From assembly GCA_965226925.1 (NCBI GenBank), contig CBDDEN010000005.1, positions 84,399 through 148,398 on the forward strand: a stretch of DNA of 64,000 bases, given 5' to 3'. The notes under the pieces were generated by a model. The model was not told where the DNA came from. It did not search any database and saw only the letters and a list, made by a program, of their open reading frames with translations. Source of the stretch: CBDDCX01 sp965226925 (GTDB lineage: Bacteria > Gemmatimonadota > Gemmatimonadetes > Longimicrobiales > Gaopeijiaceae). How positions within the stretch are numbered: position 1 is the first letter of the stretch; every line of letters starts with the position of its first letter. The translations under genes and the position numbers were made by a program. Of this stretch, positions 36,210-44,642 are shown piece by piece.

Positions 36210-36327
36210 GCCGGGGGGGGTGTGACGCCCACTCGCAGCCGGGCCGCCGCGAAGCGGTGGAGCGTCCGGTCCGCGGCAAAGCCGCGGCCCGCAGCGTCGG
36301 CGAAGAGAGGGCGTCACACCCTCCCGG
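36210..36327. repeat. Large inverted repeat with nested GC-rich hairpin
   Basis: Outer arms 36210-36229 (gccggggggggtgtgacgcc) and 36309-36327 (ggcgtcacaccctcccggc) pair over about 18 bases with one mismatch and one bulge. Inside are a 7-base perfect hairpin with 3-base loop, ccgcggc-aaa-gccgcgg (36271-36287), and a smaller ccgc/gcgg hairpin near 36247-36257. It lies between the decayed DUF4143 gene and the 3' end of the efflux permease. It may be a mobile or intergenic repeat element, or a strong terminator for that operon. Confidence 0.6.
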
Positions 36328-36347
36328 CCGCCCGCAGCCCACCCCCG

Positions 36348-37562
<1,215 letters not shown>

Positions 37563-37567
37563 GACGC

Positions 37568-39130
37568 CTACCGGAATCCTCTGCCCCCGCCGGGACCACC
37601 GCCACCGAACGGGTTCGAGTTCGACCGAATCCGGTTGAGGAATTCATCCTGCGAGGCTCGTAGCTGTGCGGCCCCGACGATCGCGATCAGCTCGCCCTCC
37701 TCGAGCCCACTCACGACCTCGGTGAAATCCCAGTCGTTGAGCCCGATCATCACACCGCGGGGTTCGATCGTCCCGTCCTCGACCATGATGAACACCACGG
37801 CACGGCGCATCTCTCTCTGGCGACTCGCGGCATCCTCAGCGCCCTGCCCCGTTTGGCCACCGGGCCTACGACCGCCCGGACCGAAGAAGCCTCCGCCACT
37901 GGCGCCACCGCGTCGAGGGGAGTCAAGGGCGGCTAAGCCGGGCATGAGCGCCCGGGCGGAGTCCTGTGAGATCTCACCACTGGCGATCAACGCCCTCAAG
38001 GAGTCGAAGGCCGCGCCACCAGCCGGACGTCCACCGGGAGTGCCGGCCCCACCATCACGCGGCCGTCCCTCTGCTCCCCCAGGCCCGCTCTCCCCTCCGC
38101 CACGTTGGCGGCCCCGGGTACGCGTACCACCGCGGCCGCCGCCACCCCCCGCCTCCGCGAAGAGGCTACGCATATCGATGGCTTCGGGGTCGAGCCCGAG
38201 CACCATCGCCGCCGGCGGTGCGTCCTGGGGCGTCACCACCGCGTTGTTCGGGATCAGAAGCACCCCAGTGGCCTGGGCAAGCTCGATCTCGACCTCGGCG
38301 TTCATCCCCGGGCGAAGCAGCCCGGAATCGTTGTCGAGCTGTACGATCACCGGGAACATCGTGACGTTCTGCTGGACGATGGCCTGGGGCTCGATCTTTT
38401 CCACGAGCCCGATGAAGAGCCGCGTGGGATAGGCCTCCACGGTCACGTTCGCCTGCATTCCAGGGCGAATCTCGCCCATGTCGGTCTCATCCACGAGCGT
38501 CCGTACCTGCATGGACTCGAGGTTGGCCATGACCATCAGCGTGGTTCCGCCCGAGACGTTCTGGGAGGCCGACTGGATGACCTGACCCTCCTCGACGCTC
38601 TTCTCGAGCACGGTACCCGCCAGGGGCGCACGGATGGTCACGTCGCTCATGCGGAGCTGGCTCAACTCGTAGTTGGTCTCGGCTCTGACCAGGGTCGCCC
38701 GTGAATTGGCGAAGTCCAGGCTCCTGCTCTCGTGCTCCTGAGTGGAGATGACGCCCAATCGCAACAGCTCTTCGGAACGCTCGAGTTGCGCTTGAGAGAT
38801 CTCCAGCCTGGCTCGCGCGACGTCCAGGTCCGCCTCGGCCTGGTCGAACGCGTTCTGGACATCCCGAGGATCGACCTCCGCGAGGAGCGCGCCGGGTTCT
38901 ACCTCGTCGCCGATGTCGACGTGAATCCGAAGGACCTCCCCCGATGCCTTGGACTTGACCTCCACCTTGCGGATGGGCTCCACGGTGCCCGTAGCCTCTG
39001 CGCTGATCATCAGGTCTCCGCGCACGACAGCCGTGGTCTGAATCGATGGCGCCTCGTCCGCGTCCCCGGTTCCACAGGCCACGAGGATGGGAGCCAAGAA
39101 GGCCGCACCCAACAATCTCATCCGCATCAT
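37568..39130 (-). CDS. MacA-like periplasmic adaptor lipoprotein (HlyD family)
   Basis: Bridges the MacB-type permease and TolC. Lipoprotein signal (lipobox ILVAC, Cys near 19). Beta-barrel/lipoyl parts have VEVKSKASGEVLRIHVDIGDEV and IRAPLAGTVLEKSVEEGQV; the hairpin helices lie between (about 85-155). A 115-residue low-complexity stretch rich in Gly, Arg, Pro (about 325-440, for example GGGGGRGGTRTRGRQRGGG) interrupts the C-terminal membrane-proximal domain, which resumes at VVFIMVEDGTIEPRGV and reaches the C-terminus. At 520 residues it is longer than the usual 370-400. Its start overlaps the ATPase stop (39127-39130). Confidence 0.9.
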   Translation of the reverse strand: MMRMRLLGAAFLAPILVACGTGDADEAPSIQTTAVVRGDLMISAEATGTVEPIRKVEVKSKASGEVLRIHVDIGDEVEPGALLAEVDPRDVQNAFDQAEADLDVARARLEISQAQLERSEELLRLGVISTQEHESRSLDFANSRATLVRAETNYELSQLRMSDVTIRAPLAGTVLEKSVEEGQVIQSASQNVSGGTTLMVMANLESMQVRTLVDETDMGEIRPGMQANVTVEAYPTRLFIGLVEKIEPQAIVQQNVTMFPVIVQLDNDSGLLRPGMNAEVEIELAQATGVLLIPNNAVVTPQDAPPAAMVLGLDPEAIDMRSLFAEAGGGGGRGGTRTRGRQRGGGESGPGGAEGRPRDGGAGTPGGRPAGGAAFDSLRALIASGEISQDSARALMPGLAALDSPRRGGASGGGFFGPGGRRPGGQTGQGAEDAASRQREMRRAVVFIMVEDGTIEPRGVMIGLNDWDFTEVVSGLEEGELIAIVGAAQLRASQDEFLNRIRSNSNPFGGGGPGGGRGFR

Positions 39131-39834
39131 ATGTGCGCCCCAATGTGCTCGGTCGGAAAATCCTTAGCGATTACGCCGTCGTGCAGGTGCACCTGGCGTT
39201 TGGAGTACTCGGCGACGATCTGCTCGTGCGTGACCAGCACCATGGTCTGGCCCTGCTGGTTCAACTCGACGAAGATGTTCATGATCTCATCACCCGTAAC
39301 CGAGTCGAGGTTCCCCGTGGGCTCGTCCGCGAGAAGAAGCGCCGGGTCGTTGACCAGGGCCCTGGCGACGGCCACGCGCTGTCTCTGGCCCCCGGAGAGC
39401 TCCGGCGGGCGGTGGTCCATCCGGTCAGCGAGCCCGACCAACTCTAGCTTATCCTCGGCCCGCTGCTTCCGCTCCTTTGAGCTGACTCCCGCATAGATGA
39501 GCGGGAGCTCCACATTGTGTAGCGCGGTGGCCCGGGGAAGGAGGTTGAAGGTCTGAAACACGAACCCGATCTCGCGGTTGCGAATGCGGGCGAGCTCGTT
39601 GTCACTCAGTTCGCTGACCTGAACGCCGTTCAGCCAGTATTTTCCTTCCGTCGGCGTATCCAGGCACCCCATCAGGTTCATGAAGGTGGACTTGCCGCTC
39701 CCGGACGGACCCATGAGGGCCACGAACTCTCCGGGATGAATTTCCAGGTCGACGCCACGCAGCGCCCGTACGGTCTCGGCGCCGAGGATGTAGTCCTTAC
39801 GGAGCCCTTGAGTTCGGATGATCAACTCGCTCAC
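39127..39834 (-). CDS. MacB/LolD-type ABC ATP-binding protein
   Basis: 235 residues. Walker A MGPSGSGKSTFMN near 40, GCLDTPTEGKYWLNG (LolD/MacB motif), signature LSGGQRQRVAVARAL near 140, Walker B LLLADEPTGNLDS near 160 and the H-switch VLVTHEQIVAEY near 195 are intact. It powers the separate MacB-type permease encoded two genes downstream. The start overlaps the TolC stop by four bases (39831-39834) and the stop overlaps the adaptor start, so the genes are co-translated. Confidence 0.94.
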   Translation of the reverse strand: MSELIIRTQGLRKDYILGAETVRALRGVDLEIHPGEFVALMGPSGSGKSTFMNLMGCLDTPTEGKYWLNGVQVSELSDNELARIRNREIGFVFQTFNLLPRATALHNVELPLIYAGVSSKERKQRAEDKLELVGLADRMDHRPPELSGGQRQRVAVARALVNDPALLLADEPTGNLDSVTGDEIMNIFVELNQQGQTMVLVTHEQIVAEYSKRQVHLHDGVIAKDFPTEHIGAHI

Positions 39835-41141
39835 AGATCCCTCCCGAGGATCGCCTCGAGCTCCGCCCGGGCCAATACGTAGTCGTAGCGGGCGTTCACG
39901 AGGTCCACCCCGGCTTGATCGGCCGCGATTTGGCTCATGACGACGTCCAGGATGATCGCCACGCCTACCCGGTAGCGCTCACGGGTGACACGCAGATCTT
40001 CATCGGCCACCGCTGTGGCCTCCCCCGCGATGTCGATGGCCAGCACGGCGGTCTCCAACGCCCGCAGTGCAGCGTCGGTCTGCTGGCGGGAGGCCAGCCG
40101 CGCGTCGTCTTCCTGAAGACGCGCCACGCGGGTCGAGTACTCCGCCCGGACGATGCTCGCCTCCCTCGAAAAGCCGTTGAAGAGCGGATAGCTCAGGTTG
40201 AGGTTCAGGTTCCAGCTCGTACTCCCCCCTGAAAACGAGGCCTCCTGATTCGACCAGTTGTAGCCACTGCTCAAACTCAGGGAGGGAATGTAAACGGACT
40301 TGGAGGAGGAATACGCCTCTCGCGCGGCCTCAAACGCCGATTCAGCGGCCCGCACCGAAGGCGCGAAGCCCTCGGCGACTTCGAGCACCTCGCCCTCGGA
40401 CAACAGAAGCGGGCGGGGCTCCAGGTCGTCCGGAGCCACTGGGATGACCGGCTCAGACACCCCGACCTGACGACCGAGCGCGAAGCGGGCTGCCCTGGTC
40501 TGGACCTCGGCGGTGAGCACCGCCTGACGGGCATTGATGAACTCCAGCCTGGCACGGAGTGTGTCGGAGACGGTCCCGCCTCCCACCTGCTGCTGCGTTC
40601 GGGTCATCTCCAGACTCTGCGTCGCCTGTTCGATCCTACGCCGAGCGACTGTGAGAAGCTCTTCCTGCCGAAGGGCCTGAAAGAAGAGGTTCTTCGTCTG
40701 GAAATTCACATTAAAACGCTGGTCCTCTCTGCGCGCCCGGGCCGCCGTGAGGTCGGCGGCCGCACGGTCTAGCTCCGAGAAACGCTGCCCCCCACGGAAC
40801 AGGTCGTACCGGGCGGTGATGCCCGCGTTATACGAATTGGAGCTGCCCGTTACGAGACGGTCCGTGGCCTGGTCGAACCGCTGCGTACTCCGAACGGACA
40901 TCCCCGAACTGGTCGAGATCGTAGGGAGAAAGGCTCCCACGGCCGTGCGCCGGGATTCGCCGGCGTTCACCAGCGACTGCTCGGACTGGGCCAGTTGCGG
41001 GCTCCGCGCGACCGCCCTCGTCAGTGCGTCGTCCAGCGTGATGCGCGTGGCCCCCGCATCCAGAATAGACCGCTCCTGGGCGGCCCCGACCCTGGCCAAC
41101 ACAAGTACCGCGCCGAGCGTGAGTATCGTTCTATTGGTCAT
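39831..41141 (-). CDS. TolC-family outer-membrane efflux protein
   Basis: Outer-membrane channel of the tripartite pump, 436 residues. Signal peptide about 1-20 (ILTLGAVLVLARVGAAQ). Two related halves of long alpha-helical coiled coils, each preceded by beta-strand segments; repeat features include ARSPQLAQSEQSLVNAGES and FAPSVRAAESAFEAAREAY, as expected of the TolC internal duplication. NLNLNLSYPLFNGFSREASI lies on the second barrel strand set. It is followed by the MacB ATPase, adaptor and permease, completing all four parts of the pump. Confidence 0.93.
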   Translation of the reverse strand: MTNRTILTLGAVLVLARVGAAQERSILDAGATRITLDDALTRAVARSPQLAQSEQSLVNAGESRRTAVGAFLPTISTSSGMSVRSTQRFDQATDRLVTGSSNSYNAGITARYDLFRGGQRFSELDRAAADLTAARARREDQRFNVNFQTKNLFFQALRQEELLTVARRRIEQATQSLEMTRTQQQVGGGTVSDTLRARLEFINARQAVLTAEVQTRAARFALGRQVGVSEPVIPVAPDDLEPRPLLLSEGEVLEVAEGFAPSVRAAESAFEAAREAYSSSKSVYIPSLSLSSGYNWSNQEASFSGGSTSWNLNLNLSYPLFNGFSREASIVRAEYSTRVARLQEDDARLASRQQTDAALRALETAVLAIDIAGEATAVADEDLRVTRERYRVGVAIILDVVMSQIAADQAGVDLVNARYDYVLARAELEAILGRDL

Positions 41142-41165
41142 GAGGTCTACTTTGAGTCAAAAGGC

Positions 41166-41585
41166 CTACTTTTCCGAGTTGCTGCGACGCCGTTTGGCGC
41201 GCCTGGCGTCGTGCTCCGCCAGCAATACCTCGTACCTCACACGTTGCTCGTCGGTGAGCACCTGTTTGATCTCCTCCCGCAGATCATGAATCACGGCCCG
41301 GTACCGCGGCTGGAACTCCGTATCCAGGTCGGACATGCGCTGCCGGTGGAACACTACGAGCGAGTCGACCTCGGCCTTCTGGACGGCGCTGAGGCCGACA
41401 TTGTCCACGATCATCCGGCGGCGCCCTTCCCGGCCCCGGGACCCCTCTTCCGTCCGGACCTCCTCGGGCGGGCCGGCACTGGTCGTTCGATCCCAGGCGA
41501 GGCCGACCACAACGCCGCTCCCGAACAGGAGCACCAACGCGGTCCCGGCCACCATTCTCGCCTTGAAGGGGCTAGGCGTAATCAT
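41166..41585 (-). CDS. Spy/CpxP-like periplasmic protein with membrane anchor
   Basis: 139 residues from ATG 41585, which overlaps the preceding gene's stop. Anchor at about 12-31 (MVAGTALVLLFGSGVVVGLA). The mature part is helical and charged. The segment LSAVQKAEVDSLVVFHRQRM, followed by HDLREEIKQVLTDEQRVRYEVLL, resembles the LTxxQ-containing helices of CpxP, Spy and metal-sensing CnrX-like proteins (LTDEQ is present). It ends in a basic tail (RRAKRRRSN). Such proteins bind misfolded proteins or metal and report to stress sensors; here it sits between the sigma/anti-sigma pair and the efflux pump. The exact ligand is unknown. Confidence 0.65.
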   Translation of the reverse strand: MITPSPFKARMVAGTALVLLFGSGVVVGLAWDRTTSAGPPEEVRTEEGSRGREGRRRMIVDNVGLSAVQKAEVDSLVVFHRQRMSDLDTEFQPRYRAVIHDLREEIKQVLTDEQRVRYEVLLAEHDARRAKRRRSNSEK

Positions 41586-41989
41586 CAGAACGTCACCTCG
41601 ACAAAAAGGAAGGGATCGGCCCCTTCGGACTGTTCCATCAACTGTGGCAGGGTACTGTCTTCGAGCCCCTCCGTGAGTGCTTCCTCGACGCCCCATTCGG
41701 GAGTCGCCCGCCCTCGCAGAAAGAGCACACCCGCGATCACCGCCGCGATCGCCGCCGCACGAATAACCGTCCCGGACCAGGATTGAAGAAGGCCGGCGAC
41801 CCCCATCTCCTCCGCGAGACGGCGCCTCGTTAATTCGTCTGCCACCCGCGCCATCACGAGAGACCGAAACCGGAACCAGTACCCAGGGTCGTCGTGTCCC
41901 GGATCGAGGATAGCCAGGTCGTGGTCCTGTCCCGGAGGGCCATCGTCCCCCTGCGGGCCGAAGCGCGCCTTCCGCACGTCGCTCGTCAT
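41585..41989 (-). CDS. Single-pass membrane protein, probable anti-sigma factor
   Basis: 134 residues from ATG 41989, chosen because GGGAGG lies six bases upstream; an earlier GTG at 42028 in the same frame lacks this. The N-terminal part is hydrophilic with PGHDDPGYWFRFRSLVMARVADEL. One helix spans about 75-93 (AAAIAAVIAGVLFLRG), followed by a short periplasmic tail. It directly follows the ECF sigma gene (94 bases) and has the anti-sigma topology, but no ZAS cysteine motif or other anti-sigma signature is visible. The call rests on position and layout. Confidence 0.58.
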   Translation of the reverse strand: MTSDVRKARFGPQGDDGPPGQDHDLAILDPGHDDPGYWFRFRSLVMARVADELTRRRLAEEMGVAGLLQSWSGTVIRAAAIAAVIAGVLFLRGRATPEWGVEEALTEGLEDSTLPQLMEQSEGADPFLFVEVTF

Positions 41990-42083
41990 GCCGTCCTCCC
42001 TATGCTCGGTGCTCTCCATAAATTTCACTTTCTTCGCTCTTCATACCCTGCGAGTCACTCCCGACCAACACATTCTCGAGATC

Positions 42084-42698
42084 CTACCCTAGCCTAACCT
42101 GCGGCACCTCCTCGGTCGGAACATGCCCGCTAGGCCCGTGCTCGGTCGCGACCTGTGCCAGGTCCGCGTCCCGCCGCAAGGACTTTCTAGCAAAGTGGAG
42201 ATGCGACCGCACTGTCCCCGAGGGCATCCCGAGGTGCTCGGCGATCTCCCGATGCCGCCAGCCCTCGAGATCGTGAAGGAGCACGATTTTTCTTTGGACC
42301 TCCGGAAGCCGCCGGAGCGCAGTTCCCAGCCGTTCCTGAAGTTCTACATGCTCCGCCGCCTTTTCCGGCGTCCGACCCCGGGCCGCGGCCGTCTCGGGTA
42401 CCGCATCCGTATCCCGTAGGACTTCGCGACGCACCAAGTTGCGAGCTCGGTTCCGTACAATCGTCAGAAGCCAACCAGCGAATCGGTCGGGGGCCCTGCA
42501 ATCATCAAGTCGTTCAAGGGCGACTATGAGACCCTCCTGAGCAGCGTCCTCAGCATCGTCATGGCGACCCGTAACCGAGAGGCTGACAGCATAGGCCGCG
42601 CGCATGTATCGGCCAACGAGAGCCCCGAAGGCCTGGCTATCACCGGCCTGGGCCCTCCGGACCAGATACTCGTCCGATGCACTCTCCTTTTCACCCAT
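42084..42698 (-). CDS. ECF-family RNA polymerase sigma factor
   Basis: 204 residues. Region 2 (about 20-90): ALVGRYMRAAYAVSLSVTG, DDAEDAAQEGLIVALERL, FAGWLLTIVRNRARNL. Region 4 (about 125-180): LRRLPEVQRKIVLLHDLEGWRHREIAEHLG and the helix MPSGTVRSHLHFARKSLRR, the most conserved ECF DNA-binding motif. It opens a minus-strand run of sigma, membrane protein, Spy/CpxP-like protein, TolC, ATPase, adaptor and permease, so it probably controls the pump operon. A basic unknown protein lies 62 bases upstream. Confidence 0.93.
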   Translation of the reverse strand: MGEKESASDEYLVRRAQAGDSQAFGALVGRYMRAAYAVSLSVTGRHDDAEDAAQEGLIVALERLDDCRAPDRFAGWLLTIVRNRARNLVRREVLRDTDAVPETAAARGRTPEKAAEHVELQERLGTALRRLPEVQRKIVLLHDLEGWRHREIAEHLGMPSGTVRSHLHFARKSLRRDADLAQVATEHGPSGHVPTEEVPQVRLG

Positions 42699-42760
42699 GA
42701 GACACCCCTACCGCCCGCCGTGTTGAGCACGTTTGCCGTGCCTGCTACCCATCAGACGCA

Positions 42761-43348
42761 TCATCCGCTCGATCTGTTAGGCGAAGGCGCCGATCTCGCT
42801 TTGGCCAGGAGGTCGGGTAAATGGAGCTGGGGTAGTCCTTCTAAAGATCTCCCCGGTACAAGTGCGTCCCCACAGGGCACAGAGGGGTCGGCCGCTGTGT
42901 AAAAAACCAGGTGCATCAGCGGCGCCCCCGGATCCATGGCGGAGCCCGTCGATGTCTGGCCTAAAAGACGCACGATCCACTCGCACCCGGCGTGCTCGAA
43001 ACTCCGATATGGAAGATTCTCGAGGGGGGTGGGCTCCAACTGCGACCTTTGAGGTTCCTCACGGCCGGACTCCACGCCCTTCCGGTCAGGTCGGCGCCTC
43101 CCACCACCCTCCCGTTTGCGCGATGAACCCTTCCCGCGAGGGCTCTCCGGGCGCTCGCGCTGACCGCGGAGACCCGGGGCCTGCGACGTGGGCAGGTTAC
43201 CCGCCCCGTCCGACCTTCGGGCAGGGCGCGGTCCAGGCTCACCTACGGCCTCCCGGATCGGGATCGGCTTTGGCTTGCCCGTTACCTCCTTTTTGCGTTC
43301 GTCCGGGTCCCTGCGTTCGTTCTGGTCCATGCGCTCGTCCAGCTCCAT
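42761..43348 (-). CDS. Unrecognised protein with basic low-complexity N-terminus and conserved-looking C-terminal domain
   Basis: 195 residues from ATG 43348 (AGGAC six bases upstream). The first 100 residues are charged and disordered-looking, with short DER/NER repeats. The last 90 look folded: YRSFEHAGCEWIVRLLGQ, PLMHLVFYTAADP, DALVPGRSLEGL, hinting at a small alpha/beta domain. I recognise no family. It reads towards the ECF sigma gene with a 62-base gap, so it may be the first gene of that operon and a regulator or sensor. Codon use looks coding (mostly G/C in third positions). Opposing frames in the same stretch are less convincing. Confidence 0.55.
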   Translation of the reverse strand: MELDERMDQNERRDPDERKKEVTGKPKPIPIREAVGEPGPRPARRSDGAGNLPTSQAPGLRGQRERPESPRGKGSSRKREGGGRRRPDRKGVESGREEPQRSQLEPTPLENLPYRSFEHAGCEWIVRLLGQTSTGSAMDPGAPLMHLVFYTAADPSVPCGDALVPGRSLEGLPQLHLPDLLAKARSAPSPNRSSG

Positions 43349-43530
43349 GCATCGTCCTGGTCGGTGGACGAGGAAAATGGCAAGACTGCTCCGGGCTCGC
43401 TATGGTGTGCAACGCTCTCACCGATGATAATCGGCGATTTTCTTTGTTGGCCGGTGACCGCGCCAGGTTTAGGTTTTTATAGGGACGTATTGGGAATCTC
43501 ACCAGCCAACGCCGGCGATAAGACTCGGGC

Positions 43531-44007
43531 ATGACCGAAGGCACCGTAAATACTAGTGGGGCGAAACGCGAATACGGCCAACTACTTCATTTGCACACGC
43601 GCGTAGTGGGCCAGCTCCGCGAGATTCGTGACCATTTAATCGCGCCAAGCACGCTCGAGATCCTTGCGGCCATTCGGCGTCGCACCGGAGCGGATCCCGA
43701 TGCTGCCTTGTCCGAGATCACCACCGCGGTCGAACAGGCCATTCGCGCGTTGAAGCTGAGTGAGGGCAAAATCCGCGATGAGGTTATCGAGGACTTCGAG
43801 CAGGCCGAGATCGATGGCATCGGAAACCTACCGGCCACGCTGGCCCGCTTCCTCGCCGAGCGCAGGGACATGCCCGGCTTCACCTACAAAGTGATCCACG
43901 ACGAGAACCGCGGCTGGATCATCCGATGGAAGGAATACACCCAAACGGGATCGGTTCGCGGCTCGGGCCAGTTCTACGAGCGCCCCTACGCCTGGATCGA
44001 CGAGTAA
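43531..44007 (+). CDS. Unrecognised alpha-rich soluble protein
   Basis: 158 residues from ATG 43531. No signal peptide or membrane helix. The sequence is helical and charged in the first 110 residues (LLHLHTRVVGQLREIRDHL, IRRRTGADPDAALSEITTAV, KIRDEVIEDFEQAEIDGI), then a compact C-terminal domain with GFTYKVIHDENRGWIIRWKE and FYERPYAWIDE. I recognise no family. It is divergent from the basic protein at 42761-43348 and converges on the HNH gene with a 22-base 3' overlap. It has no obvious partner. Confidence 0.62.
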   Translation: MTEGTVNTSGAKREYGQLLHLHTRVVGQLREIRDHLIAPSTLEILAAIRRRTGADPDAALSEITTAVEQAIRALKLSEGKIRDEVIEDFEQAEIDGIGNLPATLARFLAERRDMPGFTYKVIHDENRGWIIRWKEYTQTGSVRGSGQFYERPYAWIDE

Positions 44008-44567
44008 GGCCGCCCCAACCCCGCCTGCAGTGCAGACAACGTATCTGCTCCGTAGAACATCTTGATGTACCGCGCTTGCGTCGGCGTGACCCTACGCACC
44101 GTCCACACCAGCCGGACATGGTTCGGCTCCCGCGGCTTAGTCAAGACTCTCATGCCGGCCTCCGCAGGCAGACGATCTCCCTTCCGGTTGTTACAGGGAG
44201 AACACGACGCAACCAGGTTTTGCCACGAGTTGTCCCCACCCCGGGACAACGGGATGATATGGTCGCGCGTCAGGAACTGCCGGCCCTTGAGTTGCCCGCG
44301 ATGACGGCCACAATACTGACATGTATACTCGTCTCTGGCGAACAGGAAGGTGTTCGTGACCTGGCGACGGAATCGACGCGGCACATGGACGAAGCGCACG
44401 AGCCGAATCACCGTCGGGAACGGTAGCTCAGTCCGCGGAGAGCGGAAGGCCCGCGCCGCGTCCACTTCCAAGATCTCGGCCTTTTGGTCAAGAACCAAAC
44501 GAATGGCGCGACGAGCCGGGATAATGGTCAACGGCTCGAAAGACGCGTTCAAAGCCAGGCAGCCCAT
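43986..44567 (-). CDS. HNH endonuclease family protein
   Basis: 193 residues. The N-terminal LNASFEPLTIIPARRAIRLVL is the usual lead-in of one large HNH family. The HNH module is near 80-130: CQYCGRH (first zinc Cys pair), DHIIPLSRGGDN (catalytic His), NLVASCSPCNNRKGD (second Cys pair and Asn/His positions). The family is chromosomal and generally not linked to mobile elements; its target is unknown. It ends the minus-strand run after priA (76-base gap). The 3' end overlaps the unknown plus-strand gene. Confidence 0.88.
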   Translation of the reverse strand: MGCLALNASFEPLTIIPARRAIRLVLDQKAEILEVDAARAFRSPRTELPFPTVIRLVRFVHVPRRFRRQVTNTFLFARDEYTCQYCGRHRGQLKGRQFLTRDHIIPLSRGGDNSWQNLVASCSPCNNRKGDRLPAEAGMRVLTKPREPNHVRLVWTVRRVTPTQARYIKMFYGADTLSALQAGLGRPYSSIQA

Positions 44568-44642
44568 AACTCGAACATCCTCCCCAGAGTCAGTTACTCT
44601 CCCTTGTACCTCACAAATCTACCGAGGCTCCACGGCAGTCCG

